Under the pieces are notes generated by a model. The model made no database searches, was not told the origin of the DNA, and saw only the letters and a list, made by a program, of their open reading frames with translations. Position numbers and translations under genes: made by a program. This document shows, in pieces, positions 1-6,268 of a stretch of 6,268 nucleotides of DNA. Position 1 is the first letter of the stretch. Every line of letters begins with the position of its first letter. The stretch lies in NCBI GenBank assembly GCA_030151165.1, contig JASLEM010000556.1, positions 1-6,268 on the forward strand, in the 5' to 3' direction. Source of the stretch: Burkholderiaceae bacterium. GTDB lineage: Bacteria; Pseudomonadota; Gammaproteobacteria; Burkholderiales; Burkholderiaceae.

Positions 1-1
1 G

Positions 2-487
2 CTGCTCACCGGCGAATCCGGGCTCGGCAAGAGCGAGCTCGGCCTCGAGCTGATCTCGCGCGGCAACGGGCTGGTGGCGGACGACGCGGTCGACCTCTAC
101 CGCGTCTCGCAGTCGACGCTCGAGGGCCGCTGCCCCGACCTCCTGATGAACCTGCTCGAGGTGCGCGGCATCGGCCTGCTCGACATCAAGGCGATCTTCG
201 GCGAGACCGCCGTGCGCCGGAAGATGCGCCTGAAGCTGATCGTCCACCTCGTGCGCAAGGAGACGATGGAGCGCGAGTTCGAGCGCCTGCCGTACGAGCC
301 GATGTACGACGACATCCTCGGCATCCCGGTGCGCAAGGTCGTGATCGCCGTCGACGCCGGCCGCAACCTGGCCGTGCTGGTCGAGGCCGCGGTGCGCAAC
401 ACGATCCTGCAGCTGCGCGGGATCGACACCTACGCCGAGTTCGTCAAGCGCCACCAGGACGCGATGTCCAAGGGCAGCGAGCCCTGA
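2..487 (+). CDS. hprK: HPr kinase/phosphorylase, C-terminal part (5' end outside window)
   Basis: This is the last 161 residues of HprK, the bifunctional enzyme that phosphorylates a serine of the PTS phosphocarrier HPr with ATP (or PPi) and also removes that phosphate. The frame is open from base 2, so the N-terminal domain is cut off by the window edge; full-length proteins are about 310-325 residues. Visible residues 4-11 are the Walker A loop GESGLGKS. The family signature [16 protein letters not shown] follows at 52-67, and the C-terminus carries the typical [26 protein letters not shown] stretch split over residues about 118-141. In proteobacteria with an incomplete PTS the enzyme has a regulatory role, and the gene usually follows ptsN, which would lie upstream of this window. 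The gene ends 31 bp before the convergent fur stop, with a strong hairpin between them. Identification is by motif recognition and is very secure. Confidence 0.97.
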   Translation: MLTGESGLGKSELGLELISRGNGLVADDAVDLYRVSQSTLEGRCPDLLMNLLEVRGIGLLDIKAIFGETAVRRKMRLKLIVHLVRKETMEREFERLPYEPMYDDILGIPVRKVVIAVDAGRNLAVLVEAAVRNTILQLRGIDTYAEFVKRHQDAMSKGSEP

Positions 488-495
488 GCCAGCAA

Positions 496-517
496 GAAGG
501 GCGCCGCGGCGCCCTTC
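496..517. terminator. Bidirectional hairpin between convergent hprK and fur
   Basis: A 22-bp perfect palindrome has arms GAAGGGCGCC and GGCGCCCTTC around a central GC. Allowing a 4-base loop, this gives a 9-bp, very GC-rich stem. It begins 8 bases after the hprK stop and ends 1 base before the fur stop, so it can serve both genes. Only short T-rich tracts flank it (TTCGTCATTCC on the plus side), so it is not a textbook intrinsic terminator. The position and perfect symmetry are seen; the terminator role is inferred. Confidence 0.7.
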
Positions 518-518
518 G

Positions 519-971
519 TCATTCCTGCCGGCCGTGGTTCTTCGGCTTGGGCCGGTGCTCGCAGTTCACCCGCTGGCAGACGCCGTGCAGCGACAGCGTG
601 TGCTCCTGCAGCGCGAAGCCGCGCGACGTCGCCACCTCGCGCTGGCGGGCCTCGATCTCGGCGTCGTAGAACTCCTCGACGCGGCCGCAGGTCAGGCACA
701 GCAGGTGGTCGTGGTGCGTGCCTTCGTTGAGCTCGAACACGGACTTGCCCGACTCGAAATGGCTGCGTGCGAGAATTCCGGCCTGCTCGAACTGCATCAG
801 CACCCGGTAGACCGTGGCCAGCGCGATGTCGGAGCCGTCGTTCAGCAAGGCCTTGTAGACGTCTTCGGCCGTCAGGTGGCGTTCGGCCGACTGCTGGAAG
901 ACCTCGAGGATCTTGATGCGCGGCAGGGTGGCCTTCAGGCCGCTGCTCTTGAGTTCTTCAGCGTGAGTCAT
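519..971 (-). CDS. fur: Ferric uptake regulator Fur
   Basis: A 150-residue Fur protein, the usual length. Fur is a cytoplasmic, dimeric, Fe(II)-dependent repressor of iron uptake and siderophore genes. The N-terminal winged helix covers residues about 1-83, with the recognition helix around DIALATVYRVLMQFEQAG (48-65). The C-terminal metal-binding and dimerisation domain contains HHDH at 86-89, C92 and C95, a second cysteine pair C132/C137, and H124. These match the regulatory-site ligands and structural zinc cysteines of E. coli Fur with an offset of about one residue. E80, E107 and H32 also fall where metal ligands are expected. This pattern separates Fur from Zur, PerR and Nur. It is divergent from bamE (omlA/smpA), an arrangement conserved in many beta- and gammaproteobacteria. 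The start ATG gives the standard MTHAEELKSSGLKAT N-terminus; the Shine-Dalgarno sequence is weak. Confidence 0.96.
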   Translation of the reverse strand: MTHAEELKSSGLKATLPRIKILEVFQQSAERHLTAEDVYKALLNDGSDIALATVYRVLMQFEQAGILARSHFESGKSVFELNEGTHHDHLLCLTCGRVEEFYDAEIEARQREVATSRGFALQEHTLSLHGVCQRVNCEHRPKPKNHGRQE

Positions 972-993
972 GTTAAGAGGCTCGGTGGTCCGC

Positions 994-1020
994 GTGACGA
1001 GGTGCCGCGCAGACTAGAAT
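994..1020 (+). promoter_or_regulatory. Candidate bamE operon promoter
   Basis: On the plus strand, TAGAAT at 1015-1020 matches the -10 consensus at 5 of 6 positions. It is preceded by GTGACG (994-999), which matches the -35 consensus at 4 of 6 with a short 15-bp spacer. Transcription would start near 1027, leaving about a 50-base leader before the bamE ATG. It sits almost back to back with the candidate fur promoter, so the two polymerase sites would compete. Confidence 0.4.
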
Positions 1021-1026
1021 CGGGCA

Positions 1027-1055
1027 ATCATATCCAGCCTTTGCCCAGTTTAGGG
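1027..1055 (-). promoter_or_regulatory. Candidate fur promoter
   Basis: Read on the minus strand, a TATGAT hexamer (1032 down to 1027) matches the sigma-70 -10 consensus at 5 of 6 bases. The -35 position 17 bp upstream (1055 down to 1050) reads CCCTAA and is poor. This would give a leader of roughly 50 bases before the fur ATG. I see no convincing 19-bp Fur box here, so autoregulation is not supported from sequence alone. Confidence 0.4.
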
Positions 1056-1076
1056 CGCCGGCTTCGAGCTTCGTCG

Positions 1077-1703
1077 ATGCGCACACAGGTTCCGTCCTTG
1101 ATCTCTTCCCGCTCCGCACGCCTGAACGCCCGCCGTTCCCGAGTCCTTCCGCTCGCCGCCGCCCTGGTCGCGGGCCTCGCGCTCGGCGGTTGCGCCAGCG
1201 TCCGCGACAAGATCAGCGACAGCTTCAACGAGCCCGCGTCGGTCAAGGGCTTCATCGCCTGGATCGCGCCGTACCGGCCCGACATCGTCCAGGGCAACGT
1301 CGTCACGACCGAGCAGATGGCGCTGATCAAGCCCGGCATGACGCGCGTCCAGGTGCGCGACATCCTCGGCACGCCGCTGATCACCGACCCGTTCCACGCC
1401 CAGCGCTGGGACTACGTGTTCACGCTGCGCCGCCAGGGCTTCGACGACCAGCGACGCGCGTTCAAGGTCACGTTCGACAAGGACGCCGTCGACAAGATCG
1501 ACGCGCCCGAGCTGCCGAGCGAAGACCAGTTCGTGACGTCGATCAGCCGCAAGAAGCTGCCGTCCACCACGCCCAAGCTCGCGCTGACCGACGCCGAAGT
1601 CGCCGCGTTGCCGGCCCCGGCACCGATCGCGAAGGCCGCGTCGGCGGCCGAGCTCGCGGGCGCGACCCGCGCCTACCCGCCGCTCGAATCCACGGCGCCG
1701 TGA
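1077..1703 (+). CDS. bamE: Outer membrane protein assembly lipoprotein BamE (SmpA/OmlA)
   Basis: BamE is a small lipoprotein of the BAM complex, which inserts beta-barrel proteins into the outer membrane with BamA and BamD. This protein has 208 residues. It has a basic n-region (to R22), a hydrophobic stretch (23-36) and the lipobox LGGC with the lipidated cysteine at C39; Ala at +2 fits sorting to the outer membrane. The BamE domain (PF04355 type) covers about 66-142. Its key segments are [12 protein letters not shown] (66-77), the [17 protein letters not shown] helix and loop (85-101), [12 protein letters not shown] (104-115) and a closing QRRAFKVTF strand (125-133). The n-region is long for a signal peptide, so TTG at 1098 is an alternative start, but ATG is preferred. 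Residues 143-208 form an Ala/Pro-rich tail absent from the 113-residue E. coli protein. The gene is divergent from fur and heads the operon with dapB. Confidence 0.95.
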   Translation: MRTQVPSLISSRSARLNARRSRVLPLAAALVAGLALGGCASVRDKISDSFNEPASVKGFIAWIAPYRPDIVQGNVVTTEQMALIKPGMTRVQVRDILGTPLITDPFHAQRWDYVFTLRRQGFDDQRRAFKVTFDKDAVDKIDAPELPSEDQFVTSISRKKLPSTTPKLALTDAEVAALPAPAPIAKAASAAELAGATRAYPPLESTAP

Positions 1704-1720
1704 GCGACGCGGCGCCCGCC

Positions 1721-2548
1721 ATGGCGGCCACGGCCGCCCTCGCCGCGCCGCTGCGCATCGCCGTCGCGGGCGCGTCCGGCCGCATGGGCCGGATGCTCGT
1801 CGAGGCCGTGCTCGACGCGCCCGACTGCACGCTCGCCGGCGCGCTCGACGTCGCCGCCAGCCCCGCGATCGGCCAGGACGCCGGCGCCTTCCTCGGCCGC
1901 ACGACCGGCGTCGCCGTCACGGCCGACGTCGGCGCCGCGCTCGCCGGCGCACAGGTGCTGATCGACTTCACGCGCCCCGAAGGCACGCTGCACCACCTCG
2001 CGCTGTGCGCCGAGCGCGGCGTGGCGCTGGTCATCGGCACGACCGGCTTCAGCGACGAGCAGAAGGCCGAGATCCGCGCCGGCGCGCAGCGCACGCCGGT
2101 CTTCATGTCGCCCAACATGAGCGTCGGCGTGAACGTGGTGATGCGCCTGCTGGAACAGGCGGCGCTCGCGTTCAGCGAGGGCTACGACATCGAGATCATC
2201 GAGGCCCACCACCGCAACAAGATCGACGCGCCGAGCGGCACCGCGCTGCAGATGGGCGAGGTCGTCGCGAAGGCCCTCGGGCGCAATCTGGCCGATAACG
2301 CGGTGTTCGGACGCGAGGGCGTCACCGGCGTGCGCGACCCGAGTACGATCGGTTTCGCGACGGTGCGCGGCGGCGACATCATCGGCGACCACACGGTCCT
2401 GTTCGCCGGCATCGGCGAGCGCATCGAGATCAGCCACCGGAGTTCCAGCCGCGCCACGTACGCGCAGGGCAGCCTGCGCGCCGCGCGCTTCCTGGCGCAC
2501 AGCGGCCCGGGGCTGTACGACATGAAAGACGTGCTGGGACTGAATTGA
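1721..2548 (+). CDS. dapB: 4-hydroxy-tetrahydrodipicolinate reductase
   Basis: DapB reduces 4-hydroxy-tetrahydrodipicolinate to tetrahydrodipicolinate with NAD(P)H. This is a cytoplasmic step on the way to meso-diaminopimelate (peptidoglycan) and lysine. From ATG 1721 it is 275 residues, close to the 273 of E. coli. Visible motifs are the dinucleotide-binding GASGRMG (17-23), DFTRPEGT (82-89), GTTGF (106-110), NMSVGVNV (132-139) and the catalytic signature [15 protein letters not shown] (161-175). The last contains H163, H164 and K167, the counterparts of E. coli H159/H160/K163. A GTG at 1700 is in frame and overlaps the bamE stop by 4 bases (GTGA). Starting there would add MSDAAPA and give 282 residues. 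I chose ATG because it leaves the usual 10 or so residues before the first strand, but GTG is nearly as likely. No clear Shine-Dalgarno precedes either, so translation is probably coupled to bamE. Confidence 0.95.
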   Translation: MAATAALAAPLRIAVAGASGRMGRMLVEAVLDAPDCTLAGALDVAASPAIGQDAGAFLGRTTGVAVTADVGAALAGAQVLIDFTRPEGTLHHLALCAERGVALVIGTTGFSDEQKAEIRAGAQRTPVFMSPNMSVGVNVVMRLLEQAALAFSEGYDIEIIEAHHRNKIDAPSGTALQMGEVVAKALGRNLADNAVFGREGVTGVRDPSTIGFATVRGGDIIGDHTVLFAGIGERIEISHRSSSRATYAQGSLRAARFLAHSGPGLYDMKDVLGLN

Positions 2549-3234
2549 TGGGCGGGATGGGCGGTTTCTGGAGCGAGGGCGACGTCGTCAGCCACACGGT
2601 GGCCGTGTTGCTGCTCGCGATGTCCGTCAGCAGCTGGGTGATCATCCTGTGGAAGGGCTGGCTGCTGCGGCGCGCCGGCACCGACATCCAGCGCGGCGTG
2701 GCCGCCTTCTGGAGCGCCGTCTCCATCGCCGACGGCCGCACGCGATTGCAGGCGCTCGACCGCGAGGCCGTGCTGCTGCCGCTGGTCGACGCCGCGCTGC
2801 TGCAGCCGGCGGCCGGCACGCTCGAGACCCAGCCCGCGCTCGGCTCGCAGCTGACGCGCCGCCTGCGCGACGCGCTGCACGCCGGCCTCGCGCAGCTGCA
2901 GTTCGGCCAGGTGGTGCTCGCCTCGGTCGGCTCGACCGGCCCGTTCATCGGCCTGTTCGGCACGGTGTGGGGCATCTTCCACGCGCTCGGCGGCATGGCC
3001 GAGGGCAACGGCGTCACCATCGACAAGATCGCCGGCCCGGTCGGCGAGGCGCTGATCTTCACCGCGGCCGGCCTCGCCGTCGCGATCCCCGCCGTGCTGG
3101 CCTACAACGTGTTCGGCAAGCGCGTGGCCGCCTGCGAGGCCGATCTCGAAGGCTTCGCGCACGACCTGCGCGAGATGCAGCTCGACACCGCCGCCCCCGC
3201 GGGCCGCGCGCGCGCGTCGGCCGTCGACGCCTGA
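2548..3234 (+). CDS. exbB: ExbB/TolQ/MotA-family proton channel protein
   Basis: This 228-residue inner-membrane protein belongs to the ExbB/TolQ family. Its pentamer surrounds an ExbD/TolR dimer and uses the proton gradient to power TonB- or Tol-type work. Three membrane segments are visible: about 15-35, then a cytoplasmic domain, then about 120-146 and 166-188. The family core is clear in the last two: GSTGPFIGLFGTVWGIFHAL (128-147) and PVGEALIFTAAGLAVAIPAVLAYN (164-187). The ATG overlaps the dapB stop by one base (TGATG), with GGGA about 8 bases upstream as a weak ribosome site. Another ATG at 2557 has a GGGCGGG run just before it and would shorten the protein by 3 residues. Family membership is certain. 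The partner (ExbD next door) and short N-terminus favour ExbB over TolQ, but no tonB is in view, so the transducer it energises is unknown. Confidence 0.9.
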   Translation: MGGMGGFWSEGDVVSHTVAVLLLAMSVSSWVIILWKGWLLRRAGTDIQRGVAAFWSAVSIADGRTRLQALDREAVLLPLVDAALLQPAAGTLETQPALGSQLTRRLRDALHAGLAQLQFGQVVLASVGSTGPFIGLFGTVWGIFHALGGMAEGNGVTIDKIAGPVGEALIFTAAGLAVAIPAVLAYNVFGKRVAACEADLEGFAHDLREMQLDTAAPAGRARASAVDA

Positions 3235-3247
3235 CCGACGTCCGGCC

Positions 3248-3664
<417 letters not shown>

Positions 3665-3683
3665 CGCGCACGGCAGCCGCGTC

Positions 3684-3705
3684 GCGGGCCGGCCGCGTTG
3701 CCCGC
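3684..3705. repeat. Inverted repeat downstream of exbD, possible weak terminator
   Basis: GCGGGC (3684-3689) and GCCCGC (3700-3705) form a 6-bp perfect stem with a 10-base loop, starting 20 bases after the exbD stop. No T-run follows. It could help end the bamE-dapB-exbB-exbD transcript, but stems of this size are common by chance at this base composition. Confidence 0.3.
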
Positions 3706-3722
3706 ACGCGTCGAATGCACGC

Positions 3723-3759
3723 CTCCCCTCGCAAGCGGGAGCGCAAAGCGCGCAAGGCG
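3723..3759. repeat. Short imperfect repeats in the exbD-cyclase spacer
   Basis: Three imperfect copies of a 9-base unit are present: CGCAAGCGG (3730-3738), CGCAAAGCG (3742-3750) and CGCAAGGCG (3751-3759). The first lies inside a CTCCC...GGGAG inverted repeat (3723-3727 with 3737-3741). Overall this looks like a worn copy of the CTCCCGCTTGCGGGAG-type palindrome that I associate with intergenic regions of Burkholderiales. That link is from memory and not demonstrated. Confidence 0.35.
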
Positions 3760-3811
3760 ACACGACTTCGGCCGGCGTGACGGCGGCACGGCCTTCAATT
3801 CCGGCCCGGCA

Positions 3812-3857
3812 GCTCCGATCATGGAGCCTCGGCAGGTCCGTTTCGTGCCCTGCCGAG
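3812..3857 (+). promoter_or_regulatory. Two abutting hairpins in the leader of the diguanylate cyclase gene
   Basis: The first hairpin is GCTCC (3812-3816) with GGAGC (3823-3827) and a 6-base loop. The second starts on the very next base: CTCGGCAGG (3828-3836) pairs perfectly over 9 bp with CCTGCCGAG (3849-3857), with a 12-base loop. The right arm ends 7 bases before the ATG at 3865. It covers the only purine-rich stretch (GAGCGA, 3855-3860) that could act as a ribosome site. Folding could therefore limit translation, or the inverted repeat could be a protein-binding operator. Symmetry is seen; function is inferred. It does not resemble the c-di-GMP riboswitches I know. Confidence 0.45.
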
Positions 3858-3864
3858 CGAACCC

Positions 3865-5019
3865 ATGACCGCCACCGCCTCCCTGCTCCGCCACGCCCGC
3901 GCGATCTTCGCGTTGCCCGCCATGAGCGACGAGGAACGCCAGGCTTTCCGCGTCGCCCAGTCGGACGCGCGCGACGCACTGGTCGTCCCGACCGTCGTGA
4001 TGGCCGTGCTGATGATCGCCGGCTTCGTCGGCTGGGACTTGATGCGCGATCCCGGCCAGCTCGACCTCGCGGCGCGCGTGCGCCTCGGCGGCAGCGCGGT
4101 GGTGCTGGCCGCGCTGGTGGTGGTGCGCTACGCGCTGCGGCTGCCGTTCCGCGGCCAGGCGCTGGTGATGTACATCGCGATCTACGCGCTGCAGGCGTCG
4201 ATCGGCTGGGCGCTGGGCGACAGCTCGGCGCTGCAGATGCCGGGCCTGCTGATGGTCATGTTCTTCGGCGTGCTGGCGTTGCCGCGCGCCACCGACTCGC
4301 TGGTCAACGTCGTGCTGGCCGTCGTCAGCGTGCCCATCGTGCTGCCGCCGGCGCCCACGCGGGCGGACGTGGTGTACGACGCCGCGCATTTCGGCACCGT
4401 GGTCGCGCTCGTGTGGGCGGCTTGCGCGCTGCTGGAGCGGATGTCGGCGCAGAGCTTCGCGTACCGCAGCCGGCTGCAGCGCGAGGCCAGCACCGACTCG
4501 CTCACCGGCCTGAACAACCGGCGCGAGTTCGAGTCGGGCATGGTGCGCGAGATGGAACGCGCTCGCCGCATGGGCGTGCCGCTGTCGCTCGCGATCATCG
4601 ACATCGACTTCTTCAAGCGCATCAACGACCGCCACGGCCACGACGCGGGCGACGCCGTGCTGCGCGAGGTGTCGCAGACCCTGTTCGCCCACATCCGCAA
4701 GAGCGACCTGCTCGCGCGCATCGGCGGCGAGGAGTTCGCGCTCGTGATGCTGGGCACGCAGCCGCCCGGCGCGTGGGTGGTGCTCGAGCGGCTGCGCGCC
4801 GCGATCGAGGCGCTGCGCATCCCCACGGGCGGCGAGATCGTGAGCTGCACGATCAGCATGGGCATGACCGACCGCGTGGCGTCCGACCGCGACTGGGCGA
4901 CGCTCTACAAGCGCGCCGACACCGCGCTGTACGCCGCGAAGGAGGGCGGCCGCAACCGGGTGGTCGAGGCGCCGGCGGTGGTCGAGCCGGCGCCGCAAGC
5001 GACGCTCGCCGAAGCCTAG
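3865..5019 (+). CDS. Membrane-bound diguanylate cyclase (GGDEF domain)
   Basis: This 384-residue protein is predicted to make the second messenger cyclic di-GMP from two GTP at the inner membrane. Six hydrophobic segments fill the N-terminal half (about 38-57, 73-91, 97-115, 124-139, 145-162 and 173-190), with no recognisable ligand-binding domain. A short helical linker (191-209) leads to the GGDEF domain (about 210-370). Key residues are all present: DSLTGLNNRREF (211-222), metal-binding DIDFFKRIND (246-255), GHDAGD (258-263) and the active-site loop GGEEF (287-291). RKSD (278-281) is an intact RxxD inhibitory site exactly five residues before the loop, and ADTALYAAKEGGRNRV closes the domain (351-366). 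There is no EAL domain. The ATG is preceded by two hairpins and a weak ribosome site; ATG at 3922 (M20) is an alternative. The stop overlaps that of the convergent exported-protein gene. The input signal and gene name are unknown. Confidence 0.93.
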   Translation: MTATASLLRHARAIFALPAMSDEERQAFRVAQSDARDALVVPTVVMAVLMIAGFVGWDLMRDPGQLDLAARVRLGGSAVVLAALVVVRYALRLPFRGQALVMYIAIYALQASIGWALGDSSALQMPGLLMVMFFGVLALPRATDSLVNVVLAVVSVPIVLPPAPTRADVVYDAAHFGTVVALVWAACALLERMSAQSFAYRSRLQREASTDSLTGLNNRREFESGMVREMERARRMGVPLSLAIIDIDFFKRINDRHGHDAGDAVLREVSQTLFAHIRKSDLLARIGGEEFALVMLGTQPPGAWVVLERLRAAIEALRIPTGGEIVSCTISMGMTDRVASDRDWATLYKRADTALYAAKEGGRNRVVEAPAVVEPAPQATLAEA

Positions 5020-5849
5020 AAGGCGTCGTCGTCGAGCCCGACGGGCACGTAGCGCGTGCCGTCGTACTTCAACACCGCGTGGCGGATCGGGTTCGGCACG
5101 GGCTGGCCGTCGTCGCGCACGCGGCGCGAGGTCAGCCGCAGGTCGCGCCAGCCGTGCGTCGACGTGGGCGCCACGGCCATCGTCACCGTGCGCCGCAGCA
5201 CGACGCCGTCGATGAATTCGTCGTTCGCGCCGCACCCTCCCGACTGGACGATCTCCCAGGCGGACATGAGCTGGCCTTCGAGCACGGGTCGAAGCGCGTC
5301 GCCGTCCTGGACGTACAGCGACCTCATGGCGCCCGAGCCGCCTTCCCCGCACCGCACGTGGGACGCATACGACACGTCGACGCCGATGGCCCTCGCGCCC
5401 GGCCTGAGCTCGTCGTCGGCGACGTCGATCCACAGGCTGCCCTGGACCACCGAGGTCGCCGCGTCCTCGAACAGCCGGCCGCGCCAGCTCGACACCGCGC
5501 GGCCGTGCGCCTCGTCCAGCAGCAGCACCGCGAACGCCTTCTCGAACGCCACGCCGTCGTCCCAGGCCACGGCGACGATCAACAGGCGCGGGTCGGTCGG
5601 CTGGCGCCGGCAGGCGGCGGCCTCGACCGTGGCGTCCGACTCGCCGAACTGCTCGTCCGGCCCACGCTGGCGCAGCCGGTCGACGTGCAGCACGTGCGCG
5701 ACGGCGATCAGCGTCCGCGCCTCGCAGCGCTGCTCGACCTGCACGCCGACGTGCCGTTCGTGGTCCGGCCGCGCGTCGTGCGGGTCGCGCGGCTGCGCGA
5801 GCAGCGCCAGCGGGCAGGCGAGAAGGGCGAGGGCGGCGAAGGCTTTCAT
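5016..5849 (-). CDS. Unrecognised exported protein (hypothetical)
   Basis: I do not recognise this 277-residue protein. Residues 1-18 form a clear Sec signal peptide (MKAFAALALLACPLALLA), with likely cleavage before Q19, so the mature protein should be periplasmic or secreted. It has no other membrane segment. The mature part has exactly four cysteines (C42, C80, C167, C206), enough for two disulfides. The middle is rich in short beta-type strands (RLLIVAVAW, AFAVLLLDE, GSLWIDVA, AIGVDVSYA). A tract LYVQDGDALRPVLEG (178-192) and the end LKYDGTRYVPVG (260-271) look like conserved strand-turn repeats of a beta-rich fold. Codon third positions are nearly all G or C in this frame, which supports it over the 269-codon frame on the opposite strand. 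The start has an ATG but no strong ribosome site. The gene converges on the cyclase with a 4-base overlap and is divergent from leuS. Function is not inferable. Confidence 0.75.
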   Translation of the reverse strand: MKAFAALALLACPLALLAQPRDPHDARPDHERHVGVQVEQRCEARTLIAVAHVLHVDRLRQRGPDEQFGESDATVEAAACRRQPTDPRLLIVAVAWDDGVAFEKAFAVLLLDEAHGRAVSSWRGRLFEDAATSVVQGSLWIDVADDELRPGARAIGVDVSYASHVRCGEGGSGAMRSLYVQDGDALRPVLEGQLMSAWEIVQSGGCGANDEFIDGVVLRRTVTMAVAPTSTHGWRDLRLTSRRVRDDGQPVPNPIRHAVLKYDGTRYVPVGLDDDAF

Positions 5850-5878
5850 GCGGTACCGGAAGTGATGCGCGACTTTAA

Positions 5879-6268
<390 letters not shown>

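Noticed and set aside
534..1076. Upstream extension of the bamE frame over fur
   Set aside because: It lies antisense to a certain fur gene; the lipoprotein signal peptide starts at ATG 1077.
972..1076. A Fur box in the fur-bamE intergenic region
   Set aside because: The A/T-rich part (around 1015-1034) has no GATAAT-type repeats in the right spacing.
3665..3864. A c-di-GMP riboswitch upstream of the cyclase
   Set aside because: The hairpins lack the conserved loop and joining sequences of GEMM class I or class II riboswitches that I know.
5804..5849. Possible lipobox (LLAC, C12) in the unknown exported protein
   Set aside because: Only 11 residues precede the cysteine, too short for a lipoprotein signal peptide, and the hydrophobic region continues past it to residue 18.
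5056..5865. A 269-codon plus-strand frame opposite the exported-protein gene
   Set aside because: Its product is Ser/Arg-rich and low in organisation, while the minus-strand frame has a signal peptide, near-total G/C third positions and a stop exactly at the cyclase end.

Overview
The window is very GC-rich and its codon third positions are almost all G or C. Gene content and order point to a betaproteobacterium of the order Burkholderiales, probably near the Rubrivivax/Leptothrix/Ideonella group. The order hprK, fur (reversed), bamE, dapB, exbB, exbD and later leuS is one I recognise from Burkholderiales chromosomes. This is therefore core chromosome rather than a plasmid or phage. I see no mobile element, CRISPR array, tRNA or rRNA.

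Layout: positions 2-487 hold the C-terminal half of hprK (HPr kinase/phosphorylase), whose start lies outside the window. It converges on fur (519-971, minus strand) across a near-perfect GC hairpin. Fur and bamE are transcribed divergently from about 105 bp that contains a candidate promoter on each strand. bamE (1077-1703), dapB (1721-2548), exbB (2548-3234) and exbD (3248-3664) form a tight operon with junctions of at most 17 bp. Its theme is the cell envelope: a BAM-complex lipoprotein, the diaminopimelate/lysine pathway reductase, and a proton-driven inner-membrane motor pair.

Between exbD and leuS, where many relatives have little or nothing, lies an extra two-gene block. First comes a 200-bp spacer with hairpins and short imperfect repeats. 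Then comes a six-helix membrane diguanylate cyclase (3865-5019) with intact GGEEF and RxxD I-site. Last is a gene for an unrecognised exported protein (5016-5849, minus strand). The cyclase and exported-protein genes end tail to tail, sharing one CTAG in which both stop codons lie. leuS (from 5984) then begins and runs off the end; its apparent -10 box is placed so that the transcript would start at the ATG itself.

I found nothing that amounts to a clearly new system. The points most worth a second look are the cyclase/exported-protein insertion, the hairpin directly over the cyclase start region, and the apparently leaderless leuS.
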